Program-made: the position numbers and the translations under genes
Notes under the pieces: generated by a model
Told to the model about the DNA's origin: nothing
Databases searched by the model: none
What the model saw: the letters and a program-made list of their open reading frames with translations, nothing else
From: Ruania rhizosphaerae
Lineage (GTDB): Bacteria > Actinomycetota > Actinomycetes > Actinomycetales > Beutenbergiaceae
NCBI RefSeq assembly: GCF_009805705.1
Contig: NZ_VSMB01000011.1
Location: 98,878 to 162,877 of the forward strand
Reading direction: 5' to 3'
Length of the DNA: 64,000 nucleotides
Shown here: one piece after another, positions 1-8,906 of the stretch
Layout: every line of letters begins with the position of its first letter
Position numbering within the stretch: the first letter of the stretch is position 1

Positions 1-113
1 TCACCACACGCGCTTCGCACACGCTCGGCGGTGCGGCACCTCAGCTGCTGGCTGCAGTTGTCTGAGGAGACTCCACGACCGCCCCGCGCCAGGCCATCCT
101 GGTCGCTTCTTCC

Positions 114-722
114 TCACGCCGCTGACAGTTCCTTCCTGCTCGCCACCACCTCATCGGCCAACCCGTAGGCCACCGCCTGATCGCTGGTGAAGATCCTGTC
201 CCTGGACGTATCTGCCTGCAGCACGTCCAGCGGCTGGCCCGTGTGGGCCGAGAGCACCTCGTCGACGGCGTGACGTAGCCGGGCGATCTCGGCCGCCTGG
301 ATCTGCAGGTCCGGGAGTGCCCCGCGCCCACCCATCGACGGCGGGTGCAGCAGTACCCGGGCGTGCGGGAGCACTCCCCGGCGTCCGGGTTCCCCTGCTG
401 CGAGCAGTACGGCGGCACTGGAGGCCGCCTGCCCCACGCAGATCGTCGCAATCGGGGCACGGACGAACCGCATCGTGTCGTAGATGGCGAGCATCGCCGT
501 CACCGAGCCGCCCGGCGAGTTGATGTAGAGGTTGATCTCACCGCCCGGGTCTGCCGACTCGAGATGGATGAGCTGAGCGATCACGGTGTTGGCCACCCCG
601 TCGTCGATCTCGGTGCCGAGGAAGACGATGCGGTCTCCGAGCAGCCGGGAGTAGACATCGGCAGCGCGTTCACCGCTACTGGTGCGTTCGATCACGCTGG
701 GGATCGTGTACTGGCCGGTCAT
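114..722 (-). CDS. clpP: ClpP-family serine peptidase (second of a pair)
   Basis: This is a proteolytic subunit of the ATP-dependent Clp protease, which degrades unfolded or tagged proteins inside a barrel fed by ClpX or ClpC. The 202-residue length matches the family. The catalytic triad is visible: Ser101 in GQAASS, His126 in HARVLLH and Asp175 in SRDR. The usual Met-Gly after the catalytic Ser is replaced by Ser-Ala. Its ATG overlaps the TGA of the preceding clpP (ATGA at 719-722), so the two are translationally coupled and probably form a mixed barrel, as ClpP1P2 does in other actinobacteria. The housekeeping clpP1P2 pair normally sits next to tig and clpX; neither is here, so I infer this is an accessory pair comparable to Streptomyces clpP3/clpP4. 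Confident on family, unsure of the specific role. Confidence 0.93.
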   Translation of the reverse strand: MTGQYTIPSVIERTSSGERAADVYSRLLGDRIVFLGTEIDDGVANTVIAQLIHLESADPGGEINLYINSPGGSVTAMLAIYDTMRFVRAPIATICVGQAASSAAVLLAAGEPGRRGVLPHARVLLHPPSMGGRGALPDLQIQAAEIARLRHAVDEVLSAHTGQPLDVLQADTSRDRIFTSDQAVAYGLADEVVASRKELSAA

Positions 723-1321
723 CGCTGCGCCCCCAGTCCCGCCCGCCGGCGCCCCGGAATCACCTGAGCCATCGACGTGACGATCTCATCCACGAAGCCG
801 TACTCGCGCGCCTGCTCGGCGGTGAACCACCGGTCCCGGTCGGAGTCGGCCTCGATCCGTTCGACCGGTTGCCCCGTGTGCTCGGCGATGAGCGCCAGCA
901 TCGTGGCCTTGGTGTGCTCAAGGTTCTCGGCCTGGATGGCGATGTCCACAGCGGTGCCCTGCAGTCCGGCCGATCCCTGGTGCATGAGGATGCGGGCATG
1001 CGGCAGGGCGTACCGCTTCCCCGGGGCGCCAGCGCACAGAAGAACCTGCCCCATACTCGCGGCCAGCCCCATCCCGAGCGTGATCACATCGTTGGGGATG
1101 AGCCGCATCGTGTCGTACATGGCCAGACCGGCCGGCACCGACCCTCCGGGTGAGTGGATGAGCAGGGCGATGTCCGCCGTCGGATCCTGAGCGGAGAGCA
1201 GGAGGAGCTGGCTGCACACTCGGGCGGCGAGGGAATCCTCGACCTCCTCGGAGATGACAATCACGCGTTGCTGCATCAACGCCTCGGCCAGCTGCTCGGT
1301 CATCGGTGGTGTCTCGGTCAT
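719..1321 (-). CDS. clpP: ClpP-family serine peptidase (first of a pair)
   Basis: This is a second ClpP peptidase subunit of 200 residues. Ser89 in LAASMG, His114 in ARILMH and Asp163 in DRDR form the expected triad. The ORF is open further upstream, but the ATG at 1321 is chosen because GGAG lies six bases before it and the protein then begins at the normal ClpP N-terminus. The stop overlaps the next clpP start (ATGA). A 160-base gap separates it from imuB upstream, long enough for its own promoter, and that gap carries two tandem palindromes (see 1388-1416). Read-through from the SOS-controlled imuA'-imuB genes is also possible because all four genes lie on the same strand. Family certain; the regulatory link is inference. 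Confidence 0.92.
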   Translation of the reverse strand: MTETPPMTEQLAEALMQQRVIVISEEVEDSLAARVCSQLLLLSAQDPTADIALLIHSPGGSVPAGLAMYDTMRLIPNDVITLGMGLAASMGQVLLCAGAPGKRYALPHARILMHQGSAGLQGTAVDIAIQAENLEHTKATMLALIAEHTGQPVERIEADSDRDRWFTAEQAREYGFVDEIVTSMAQVIPGRRRAGLGAQR

Positions 1322-1387
1322 GGCAGTCTCCGTTTCGTGGTGGAGCACCACCATGCGCACCTCACCCGCCCCTGCGGTGCCCATGCG

Positions 1388-1416
1388 TCTGCGGGCAGAT
1401 CTGCTGTGAGCAGATC
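1388..1416. promoter_or_regulatory. Two tandem palindromes upstream of the clpP pair
   Basis: Two head-to-tail palindromes share the half-sites TCTGC and GCAGA. The first is TCTGC-GG-GCAGA (1388-1399). The second, at 1398-1416, is a perfect dyad of eight-base arms, GATCTGCT-GTG-AGCAGATC. The second closely resembles the PopR box of Streptomyces clpP3/clpP4, which I recall as TCTGCC-N3-GGCAGA. It lies 77 to 95 bases before the clpP start, a plausible activator position. No popR gene is visible in the window. A simple hairpin ending imuB transcription is the alternative, although there is no T-run. Confidence 0.55.
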
Positions 1417-1481
1417 CAGCGACACCGCTGAACCTCTCTCCCGGCACGTCTCTGGATCCACGGCAGGCTCATCAGCACCGA

Positions 1482-3149
1482 TCAGTCGTAGACCCCCTCA
1501 GCCCACCACTGCTCTCCGTCCCCGGAGATCAGCAGCGCGACCCCCTCCTCTCCCGCCACCTGCAGGTAGTACCGCGCACCTCTGCCTGCCCACCATCGCT
1601 CGTGCACCGGCCATGGACCCGCCCACCGGGACACCGCCAGACGGCGCGGCATCGCCTTCTCGCTGGGACACGGTGCCTGCCGTGCAGGGCGCCCTTGGCG
1701 CACAGGTGCCATCTCCACCCGGGCCGGCATCCCGGAGAGCGCACCACGATCATCGACCCCCACCGGCTCGCCCACCTCGTCCAGCACCCTGACCAGTACC
1801 GGCTCCGCGGGAACCGTGGCCGGCAGCGGCTGCGGGATCTGCCCCGGCCACGGCTGGGCAGGGTCCCGGACCGGGGTCACGTCGTCACCCCAGGCCACCA
1901 GCCGCACCCGGTCCCGCGGAGAGCGACCACCTTCGGGAACCGGAACGAGCACACCATCGGCGCCGAGCATCCCCTGCACCCGTAGTGCTGCCCGGCCTGC
2001 CTGCCGCTCCCCACGACCGACTCTCCCCCACAGGCCCTCGGCAACCGTGTTTGCGGGAGACACTTCCTCCGCGGTGAGGGTCAGGCGAGTCAGTGCTGCA
2101 CTGGGCGGGCGACCGCTGCGGCCGCTGAGCCACCCGTCAAGCTGCCACCGCACCCGGTCGGTCAGCTCGGTGGCCGCCAGCACCCCCTCGATCCGCCAGG
2201 TGCGTTCCAGCTCAGCCCCGTCCTCCGTTCGCGCCCGCACCCGTAGGCGACCACAGAGCACCCCACGTCGCATCATCCGCGCATGTAGATCTTCGGCGAG
2301 CCGCCTGGCCGCGAAGGCGGCCGTGTCCATCCGCTGCGCGGGTGGGTCGAGTTCGGCCGCACTGGTCAGATCCGGCTCGCCCCGCCGTCCAGAAGGGGGG
2401 TGACCGTCCAGACCGGCCGCCAGTCGCCGAGCCTGAGACCCCAAGGCACCGAATCGGGCGGCGACCTGCCCCGAGCGCATCTGCGCCAACGCACCCAGGG
2501 TGGTGATTCCCAGTCGGCGCAGCACACCCGTGAACTCAGTCATCTCCGCCCGTGCCTGCCGGGTGGTGGTCACGTGCACGAGATCGCGCACGTCTCTACC
2601 GGCGAGGAAGGCAGCCGAGGCACCGGGAGGAACCAGCACTGACTCACGCGCGGCGATCAACGCGGCGAGTTGCCCGTCCGCCACCCCCACCTGCGCCTCG
2701 ACCCCCGCGCTGGCTGCTGCCCCGATCAGAGTGTCCGCGACCGCCTCCTCCGAACCGAAATAACGGCGAGGCCCCTGGGCTGCGAGTACCACCACCCCAG
2801 GACGCATCACCTGCACCTGCGGCACGTCCCCTTCGACTGCCTGAACCACCGCCTCGAAAGCAGACACGTCCCGGCCTTCGTCCATCGGGACGAGCACGAG
2901 ATCGGGGCACAAGGACTGCGCAGTCCTGCGGCGCTGCCCCCGGCGGACCCCGCTCGCCCGGGCACGAGCAGATGCCGCCACAACGCCCCGCGCATCGTGC
3001 ACCGCGATGGGCTGGTGGGCCTGCACCAGCCCTTCCACCACGGCAGCGACCACCGGCCAGTCCGGCACCCAGAGGACGGCCAGCCGGGTCGCTGGCTCCT
3101 CCCGCCCAGCTGGGACGTGCTCTGACACTGCAGCACTCACTGCACTCAC
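1482..3149 (-). CDS. imuB: ImuB, catalytically dead Y-family polymerase homologue
   Basis: ImuB is the hub of the mutasome, a damage-inducible mutagenic translesion complex with ImuA' and the polymerase DnaE2/ImuC; in known systems it binds the beta clamp. The 555-residue protein has the Y-family fold signature: an N-terminal palm start LWVPDWPVVA (residues 26-35), where DinB would carry its first catalytic Asp but a hydrophobic residue stands instead. A later RRYFGSEEA segment replaces the catalytic S-x-D-E motif of active polymerases. It therefore looks like a non-catalytic scaffold, as is usual for ImuB. The GTG start overlaps the imuA' stop (GTGA). No dnaE2 gene is present in the window; it must lie elsewhere if the system is complete. 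Confidence 0.9.
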   Translation of the reverse strand: MSAVSAAVSEHVPAGREEPATRLAVLWVPDWPVVAAVVEGLVQAHQPIAVHDARGVVAASARARASGVRRGQRRRTAQSLCPDLVLVPMDEGRDVSAFEAVVQAVEGDVPQVQVMRPGVVVLAAQGPRRYFGSEEAVADTLIGAAASAGVEAQVGVADGQLAALIAARESVLVPPGASAAFLAGRDVRDLVHVTTTRQARAEMTEFTGVLRRLGITTLGALAQMRSGQVAARFGALGSQARRLAAGLDGHPPSGRRGEPDLTSAAELDPPAQRMDTAAFAARRLAEDLHARMMRRGVLCGRLRVRARTEDGAELERTWRIEGVLAATELTDRVRWQLDGWLSGRSGRPPSAALTRLTLTAEEVSPANTVAEGLWGRVGRGERQAGRAALRVQGMLGADGVLVPVPEGGRSPRDRVRLVAWGDDVTPVRDPAQPWPGQIPQPLPATVPAEPVLVRVLDEVGEPVGVDDRGALSGMPARVEMAPVRQGRPARQAPCPSEKAMPRRLAVSRWAGPWPVHERWWAGRGARYYLQVAGEEGVALLISGDGEQWWAEGVYD

Positions 3150-4009
3150 CCCGCTCGCACCAGTTCGCCCGGTCGTTGCATGTCAAGCGCCCGCAGTGCC
3201 GGGGCCTGCGCCGACTCCCATCCGTTCCCACTGCGGCGCGCGCGAACGACCAGCGACGCATCGCCCCGCCGGTGCCGTGCAGCGATGGTCACCTCACCGG
3301 AGTGCAGCATGCCGCTACCGCGTCCGATGCCGTACCAGCCACCCGGATCCACCTTGAGTACGACGTCGGCACCCGACCAGGGACCAGCGGTGAGCAGCAC
3401 CGCCTCCCGTACCCGGACCCGTGAGCCGAGTGTGCGACGCTCCCGGTCGAGCAATGCGGTTGTGGAACCGACCACCAGCACGTCCACCCCGTCCACCAGG
3501 GCACCGAGCACTGCAGCCAGATCCGGCCCCGGGCGTGGGACCACGACCGTACGCTCCAGTGGTAGCCCCAGCTCGGCCGCAGCCGCGAGGCCCAGGTCTG
3601 GGAGCCCCACCATCGCGCACCATGCCCCCTCCCCGGCCGCCGCAGCCGCCAGGGAGAGCAGCACCGAGGTACTGCCCAGAACCTGCACCGCACTGCCCCG
3701 ACGCATGCCTACCGGGAAAAGTGGAGCAAGGCCACCGGGGATGTCGACGGCTCGCTCCAGATCCACTCGCTGGTCGCTGTCGCGACCGCCCGGGTCGCTT
3801 TCCGCCGGCGGTGTCAACGGCACGACGTTCTCGGCTGATCCCAGCCGGGCGTGCACCCCCACCGCCGACTCGGCGGTGGCGAGCGCCCTCCGCGCTGCTT
3901 CCAGTCGTGTCGCCACTTCAGATGACTGATCCAGCTGTGGCCGCGACTGCACGGGCGGCGCAGGCGAGGACGGCATGGGCTCCATCACCGGTCTCACTGT
4001 GAGGCTCAT
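3146..4009 (-). CDS. imuA': ImuA'-like RecA-fold protein of the mutasome
   Basis: This 287-residue protein is the partner of ImuB in SOS mutagenesis. It is a distant RecA/SulA-like protein, recognised mainly by position immediately before imuB and by the RecA-like core in its second half. The place where RecA carries its ATP-binding P-loop reads LGSTSVLLSL (residues 111-120), with no GKT, so ATP binding is doubtful; this agrees with what is known of actinobacterial ImuA'. The ORF is open upstream, but the ATG at 4009 is preceded by GGAGG at good spacing and removes an unlikely N-terminus. A perfect LexA site lies about 48 bases upstream. Its stop overlaps the imuB start by four bases. The N-terminal 80 residues are low-complexity and Pro-rich. 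Confidence 0.82.
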   Translation of the reverse strand: MSLTVRPVMEPMPSSPAPPVQSRPQLDQSSEVATRLEAARRALATAESAVGVHARLGSAENVVPLTPPAESDPGGRDSDQRVDLERAVDIPGGLAPLFPVGMRRGSAVQVLGSTSVLLSLAAAAAGEGAWCAMVGLPDLGLAAAAELGLPLERTVVVPRPGPDLAAVLGALVDGVDVLVVGSTTALLDRERRTLGSRVRVREAVLLTAGPWSGADVVLKVDPGGWYGIGRGSGMLHSGEVTIAARHRRGDASLVVRARRSGNGWESAQAPALRALDMQRPGELVRAG

Positions 4010-4056
4010 CAGTCCCTCCCTTCTTCTGCGCTGCACGGTAGGAGCGACCACCGACA

Positions 4057-4072
4057 TCGAACATCGGTTCGA
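4057..4072. promoter_or_regulatory. LexA-binding SOS box
   Basis: The sequence TCGAAC-ATCG-GTTCGA is a perfect match to the actinobacterial (mycobacterial) SOS box consensus TCGAAC-N4-GTTCGA. It lies 48 bases before the imuA' ATG, which places the mutasome genes under LexA/RecA control. The region to 4224 also holds the start region of the divergent PEBP-like gene, which might be affected by the same site. Confidence 0.92.
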
Positions 4073-4224
4073 ACAAGTACACGTCGCCGGCCGGTTCCTG
4101 TCAAGACCTCCCAGGCCGGAGAGATCGTGCGCGACACACCACCGCCGATGTCCCGGCAGAGAACCCATGCAGGCGCGAAGCGTCGTAGGTTGGGACCGAC
4201 GCCGTCGATCGGAAAGGACGTGTC

Positions 4225-4752
4225 ATGGACCTGCAGCGCCCCGTGGCCCCGCACCCCTACGAGATCCTGCCCACCGTCCCCTCGTTCCCTCTGACCAGCC
4301 CGGACATCAGCGAGGGCGAACCGATGGACTCCCAGTTCGTAGCCGACGGGCAGAACACGTCCCCCACCCTGATCTGGAGCGACCTGCCCGAGGGCACCGA
4401 GGGACTGCTCGTCACCTGCTTCGACCCCGACGCCCCCACACCCGCCGGTTACTGGCACTGGACCGTGACCGACCTGGACTCCTCAGTCTCCACCCTGGAG
4501 CAGGGCGCCGGGGAGAGTGACCTCAGCCTGCCTGGTGCCGCATTCCACCTGCGCACCGACGGCGGAGCTTTCGCCTACGAGGGAGCCGCGCCTCCCCCAG
4601 GCGACCGCGCGCACCGGTACGTCTTCGCCGTGCACGCCCTCGACGTCCCCACGCTCGAGCTCACCAGTGAGGACAGCGCCACCAAGGCCTCGTTCCTGGC
4701 CCTGTTCCACACCCTCGGCCGTGGCACGCTGACCGCGACCTACCAGCGCTGA
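4225..4752 (+). CDS. YbhB/YbcL-type PEBP (Raf kinase inhibitor-like) protein
   Basis: This 175-residue cytosolic protein belongs to the phosphatidylethanolamine-binding protein superfamily, YbhB/YbcL branch. The two family hallmarks are present: DPDAP near residue 72 and the PPPGDRAHRY loop near residue 122, which together form the small anion-binding pocket. Bacterial members have no firmly assigned substrate. GGAAAGGA precedes the ATG. Its stop overlaps the start of the next gene (TGATG), so it is co-transcribed with the YbaK-like deacylase. The promoter must lie in the 215-base divergent region shared with imuA'. Confidence 0.9.
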   Translation: MDLQRPVAPHPYEILPTVPSFPLTSPDISEGEPMDSQFVADGQNTSPTLIWSDLPEGTEGLLVTCFDPDAPTPAGYWHWTVTDLDSSVSTLEQGAGESDLSLPGAAFHLRTDGGAFAYEGAAPPPGDRAHRYVFAVHALDVPTLELTSEDSATKASFLALFHTLGRGTLTATYQR

Positions 4753-5300
4753 TGCGGTTCGGCACCCTCGACTGGTCCCCTGCTCTGGACCACCCGCACC
4801 TGCTGGCGGCGCCGGTGCGCCAGGCACTGGAGGCCTGGGCGCAGAACTCGCCGGACGCCGTCGGGCAGGTGCTGGTGGCGCCGATCGATCCGGACCGGGC
4901 AGACACCGCCGACATGACGGCCACCTACGAACTGCCGCTGGAGGCCTCGGCCAACTGCGTGCTGGTGGCCGGTAAACGCAACGGCGAGGAGCGCCTCGCC
5001 GCGGCCATCGTGCGTGCCACCACCCGGGCGGACGTGAACTCCACCATCAAGAAGCTGCTGGACGTGCGCAAGGCCTCGTTCCTGCCCACCGACCGGGCGG
5101 TGGCCGAGGCCGGGATGGAGTACGGCGGTATCACGCCCATCGGACTGCCCGGCCAGTACCGAGTGCTGCTGGACACCCGCACCACGGCGAGCCCGGCGAT
5201 CATCGGCAGCGGCATCCGCGGCTCGAAGATCTTGCTGCCCGGTGAGGTGCTCGCCGAACTGCCGGGGTCTGAGATCGTGGCGGGGCTCGCGAAGGAGTAA
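4752..5300 (+). CDS. YbaK/EbsC-type aminoacyl-tRNA deacylase
   Basis: This free-standing editing domain of 182 residues is related to the insertion domain of prolyl-tRNA synthetase. Such proteins hydrolyse mischarged tRNAs, typically Cys- or Ala-tRNA(Pro). The conserved substrate-binding Lys is in VLVAGKRNG, followed by the KKLLDVRKASFL helix and the EYGGITPIGLP loop that shape the pocket. Start and stop overlap the preceding PEBP gene by one base, implying coupled translation. The exact tRNA specificity cannot be read from the sequence. Confidence 0.85.
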   Translation: MRFGTLDWSPALDHPHLLAAPVRQALEAWAQNSPDAVGQVLVAPIDPDRADTADMTATYELPLEASANCVLVAGKRNGEERLAAAIVRATTRADVNSTIKKLLDVRKASFLPTDRAVAEAGMEYGGITPIGLPGQYRVLLDTRTTASPAIIGSGIRGSKILLPGEVLAELPGSEIVAGLAKE

Positions 5301-5358
5301 GAGGTTCCACCGGTATCGGGCGCCGCACAGCAAGCATCGCCCTCCTGGCGGAACCTCT
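5300..5358. terminator. Possible bidirectional terminator (9-bp stem, long loop)
   Basis: AGAGGTTCC (5300-5308) is perfectly complementary to GGAACCTCT (5350-5358), with a 41-base loop that can itself fold through its GC-rich centre. It sits between the convergent YbaK-like gene and metH. There is no T-run. Confidence 0.45.
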
Positions 5359-5363
5359 CACGC

Positions 5364-8300
5364 TCACACTGAGAAGTACTTCGCCTCCGGATGGTGGAAG
5401 ACCACCGCATCGGTGGACTGCTCCGGGTGCAACTGCAGCTCTTCGCTCAGCGTCACCCCGATCCGTTCCGGACGGAGCAGCTCGATGATCTTCGCCCGGT
5501 CCTCCAGGTCCGGGCAGGCCGGGTAGCCGAAGGAGTACCGCGCGCCCCGGTAGTCCACCTTGAACATGCCCTCCAGATCGGCCGGGTCCTCCCCGGCGAA
5601 CCCGAGCTCGGCACGTACCCGCGCGTGCCAGTACTCCGCGAGCGCCTCGGTCAACTGGACCGAAAGTCCGTGCAACTCCAGGTACTCGCGGTAGGCATTC
5701 TGCTCGAACAGCTGCGCCGTGTGCTCGGCCACGCCGGAACCCACGGTGACCAGCTGCACCCCGAGCACATCGGTCTCACCCGCCGCACGCGGCCGCACGA
5801 AGTCGGCCAGGCACAGGTGCCGGTCGCGTCGCTGCCTGGGGAAGGTGAAACGCATCCGTTCGGTCCCCGGCTCGCCGCCACTACCGCCGTCGGGACCCTC
5901 GTGGTGCAGCAGCACCACATCGTCCCCCTCGGCGACCACCGGAAAGTACCCGTACACCACCGATGGGGTGAGCATGTCCTCGGTGGCAATCCTGGCCATC
6001 CACTCCCGCAGCCGCGGACGCCCCTCGGTCTCGACCAGTTCCTCATAAGAGGAACCGCCCTCCCCGCGGCCGGGCTTGAGGCCCCACTGGCCCATGAACG
6101 TGGCCCGTTCGTCCAGGAACGCAGAGTACTCGGCGAGCGCGATGCCCTTGACGATGCGCGTTCCCCAGAACGGCGGCTCCGGCACCCGGTTGTCGGTCGC
6201 CACGTCCGAGCGCTCGGGCAGGTCCTCGGCCGGGGTTTCGTCCACGGTCACCTGCGCGTGGCGGCGCTTCTTCAGAGCGGGGAGCCCGACGGCGTCCGCC
6301 GCCTCTCCCCGGGCGACCCGCACGAGGGGCTCCATCAGGCGCAGCCCTTCGAAGGCGTCGCGGGCGTAGCGCACCTGCCCGTCGTAGACCTCGTCCAGAT
6401 CGTCCTCGACGTAGACGCGCGTCAGCGCCGCACCCCCGAGCAGCACCGGGTACTTTGCGGCGAGCCCCCGGGTATTGAGCTCCTCCAGGTTCTCCTTCAT
6501 CACCACAGTCGACTTCACCAGTAGCCCGCTCATGCCGATCACGTCGGCCTGGTGCTCCTCGGCGGCCTCGATGAATGCTGACACCGGCTGCTTGATGCCG
6601 ATGTTGACCACCGTGAAGCCGTTGTTGGTCAGGATGATGTCCACGAGGTTCTTGCCGATATCGTGCACGTCCCCACGGACGGTACCGAGCACGATGGTGC
6701 CCTTCCCCCCGCCCTCTTCGACCTTCTCCATATGGGGTTCGAGGTGGGCCACGGCGGTCTTCATCGTCTCGGCGGAGGTCAGCACGAACGGCAGCTGCAT
6801 CTCCCCCGCGCCGAACCGCTCTCCGACCACCTTCATCCCGGCGAGCAGCTGGTCGTTGACGATGTCCAGCGCCTTCCACCCCTGCTCCAGCGCGGCGTCA
6901 AGATCCGCGTGCAGGCCCTTCATCTCGCCGTCGATGATGCGGCGGGCGAGGCGTTCGTCCAGGGGCAGCGCGGCCAGCTCGGCGGCGCGGGCGTCCTTCA
7001 GTGCTGCCGAGTCCACCCCGGAGAAGACGTCCAGCAGGTGCGCGAGCGGGTCATGGGTGAGCTGGTCACCGTCGTAGGTGCGCCGGTCCCACACCAGATC
7101 CTCGGCGGCCTGTCGCTGCTCGTCGGGGATCTGCGCCAGCGGCAGGATCTTCGCGGCGTGCACGATCGCCGAGTCCAGCCCGGCCTCGACGGCGGCGTGC
7201 AGGAACACCGAGTTCAGCACCACCCGGGCGGCCGGGTTGAGCCCGAAGGAGATGTTCGAGACTCCCAGGGTGGTGTGCACGGCCGGGTAGCGGCGCTTGA
7301 GCTCCCTGATCGCCTCGATCGTCTCGATCGCATCTCGCCGGGTCTCCTCCTGCCCGGTGGCGATCGGGAAGGTCAGGGTGTCGACGATGATGTCCTCCAC
7401 CGCCATCCCCCAGCGGCCGGTGAGGTCCTCGATGAGGCGGGAGGCGATCTCCACCTTCTTCGCGGCGGTGCGCGCCTGCCCCTCCTCGTCGATCGTCAGG
7501 GCCACGACGGCGGCTCCGTGCTCGACCACGTGAGGCATGATCTTCGCGTACCGGGAGTCCGGACCGTCACCGTCCTCGAAGTTCACCGAGTTCACCACGG
7601 CCCGCCCGCCCACCAGTTCCAGCCCGGCACCGATCACGGCCGGTTCGGTGGAGTCGATCACCAGCGGCAGCGTGGAGGCGCTCGCCAACCGGGAGACCAC
7701 GTCGCGGATGTCGGCCACGCCGTCACGGCCCACGTAGTCCACGCACACATCCAGCAGGTGCGCACCGTCGCGGGTCTGCGCCCGGGCGATCTGGACGCAC
7801 TCGTCCCAGTTCTCGGCGAGCATCGCCTCCCGGAACGCCTTGGAGCCATTGGCGTTGGTACGCTCGCCGATGGCCAGGAAGGCGGCGTCCTGGTCGAAGT
7901 CGGTGTGGGCATACAGGCTCGCCACCCCGTGGGTGGGCTCGGGCTCCCGGGTGACGACGGCCCTGCCCCGGACCTTCTCCACCACCGCCCGCAGGTGCTC
8001 AGGTGTCGTCCCGCAGCAGCCACCCACGAGGTTGAGCCCGAACTCGCCGACGAACTGCTCGTGGGCGGCGGCGAGCTCGTCCGGGGTGAGCGGGTACTCG
8101 GCGCCGTGCTTGCCCAGCACCGGCAATCCGGCGTTGGGCATGCAGGTGATCGGCACCGGGGAGTGCTTGGACAGGTGGCGCAGGTGCTCGCTCATCTCCG
8201 CCGGACCGGTGGCGCAGTTCAGGCCGATCGCGTCGATGCCCAGGGCGGCCAGGGTGGTCAGGGCCGCTCCGATCTCGGATCCCATCAGCATCGTGCCGGT

Positions 8301-8894
8301 GGTCTCGACCGTGACCTGGGCGAAGATCGGCACCTCGAGGCCGGTCTCGCGCTGGGCCTGCTTGCAGGCGTTGATCGCGGCCTTGGTCTGCAGCAGGTCC
8401 TGGCTGGTCTCCACCAGCAGCGCATCAGCACCACCACGGATCAGTCCCGCCGCTTGCTGCGCGAAGGAGGCCTTCAGGGAGGCATAGGTGACGTGCCCGA
8501 GGCTGGGCAGCTTGGTGCCCGGGCCCATGGAGCCGAGGACCCAGCGCGGATGGTCGGGCGTGGAGTGCTTCTCGGCGCTGCGCCGCGCGATCACGGCCCC
8601 GGCCTCGGCGAGCTCGCCGATGCGCTCGATGATGTCGTAGTCGCCCAGGTTGGAGGCGTTCGCGCCGAAGGTGTTGGTCTCCACGCAGTCGACCCCGACG
8701 GCGAAGAACTCCGCGTGCAGGGACTCGATCACCTCGGGACGGGTGACGTTGAGGATCTCGTTGCAGCCTTCCAGGCCCTGGAAGTCCTCGAGGGTGAGCC
8801 CCGCGTCCTGGATCATCGTGCCCATCGCGCCGTCAGCGACCACCACCCGGCAGCGCATGGTCTCGAGCAGAGCGGCGGAACGGGGTGGGCGCAT
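5364..8894 (-). CDS. metH: Cobalamin-dependent methionine synthase MetH
   Basis: MetH transfers a methyl group from 5-methyltetrahydrofolate to homocysteine through methylcobalamin, making methionine in the cytosol. The 1176-residue length is normal, and all four modules are recognisable in order. The homocysteine/zinc domain occupies residues 1 to about 320, with zinc ligands in GGCCGT near 291-296. The pterin-binding barrel begins at AIGERTNANGSKAF. The cobalamin domain carries DVHDIG with the lower-ligand His744, and the C-terminal AdoMet reactivation domain holds TPSVVYGYFP. No cobalamin riboswitch was recognised in the 152 bases upstream. There is no Shine-Dalgarno; a -10 element six bases upstream suggests a leaderless mRNA. 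Confidence 0.97.
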   Translation of the reverse strand: MRPPRSAALLETMRCRVVVADGAMGTMIQDAGLTLEDFQGLEGCNEILNVTRPEVIESLHAEFFAVGVDCVETNTFGANASNLGDYDIIERIGELAEAGAVIARRSAEKHSTPDHPRWVLGSMGPGTKLPSLGHVTYASLKASFAQQAAGLIRGGADALLVETSQDLLQTKAAINACKQAQRETGLEVPIFAQVTVETTGTMLMGSEIGAALTTLAALGIDAIGLNCATGPAEMSEHLRHLSKHSPVPITCMPNAGLPVLGKHGAEYPLTPDELAAAHEQFVGEFGLNLVGGCCGTTPEHLRAVVEKVRGRAVVTREPEPTHGVASLYAHTDFDQDAAFLAIGERTNANGSKAFREAMLAENWDECVQIARAQTRDGAHLLDVCVDYVGRDGVADIRDVVSRLASASTLPLVIDSTEPAVIGAGLELVGGRAVVNSVNFEDGDGPDSRYAKIMPHVVEHGAAVVALTIDEEGQARTAAKKVEIASRLIEDLTGRWGMAVEDIIVDTLTFPIATGQEETRRDAIETIEAIRELKRRYPAVHTTLGVSNISFGLNPAARVVLNSVFLHAAVEAGLDSAIVHAAKILPLAQIPDEQRQAAEDLVWDRRTYDGDQLTHDPLAHLLDVFSGVDSAALKDARAAELAALPLDERLARRIIDGEMKGLHADLDAALEQGWKALDIVNDQLLAGMKVVGERFGAGEMQLPFVLTSAETMKTAVAHLEPHMEKVEEGGGKGTIVLGTVRGDVHDIGKNLVDIILTNNGFTVVNIGIKQPVSAFIEAAEEHQADVIGMSGLLVKSTVVMKENLEELNTRGLAAKYPVLLGGAALTRVYVEDDLDEVYDGQVRYARDAFEGLRLMEPLVRVARGEAADAVGLPALKKRRHAQVTVDETPAEDLPERSDVATDNRVPEPPFWGTRIVKGIALAEYSAFLDERATFMGQWGLKPGRGEGGSSYEELVETEGRPRLREWMARIATEDMLTPSVVYGYFPVVAEGDDVVLLHHEGPDGGSGGEPGTERMRFTFPRQRRDRHLCLADFVRPRAAGETDVLGVQLVTVGSGVAEHTAQLFEQNAYREYLELHGLSVQLTEALAEYWHARVRAELGFAGEDPADLEGMFKVDYRGARYSFGYPACPDLEDRAKIIELLRPERIGVTLSEELQLHPEQSTDAVVFHHPEAKYFSV

Positions 8895-8900
8895 GGGAAA

Positions 8901-8906
8901 AGTGTA
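8901..8906 (-). promoter_or_regulatory. metH -10 element, leaderless type
   Basis: On the minus strand TACACT (TANNNT class) ends six bases before the metH ATG, and no ribosome-binding site is present between them. This spacing puts the transcription start at or next to the ATG, the usual layout of leaderless actinobacterial genes. Confidence 0.5.

Noticed and set aside
1..113. End of another gene at the left edge
   Set aside because: No frame in these 113 bases continues with recognisable protein sequence; it is the spacer downstream of the second clpP.
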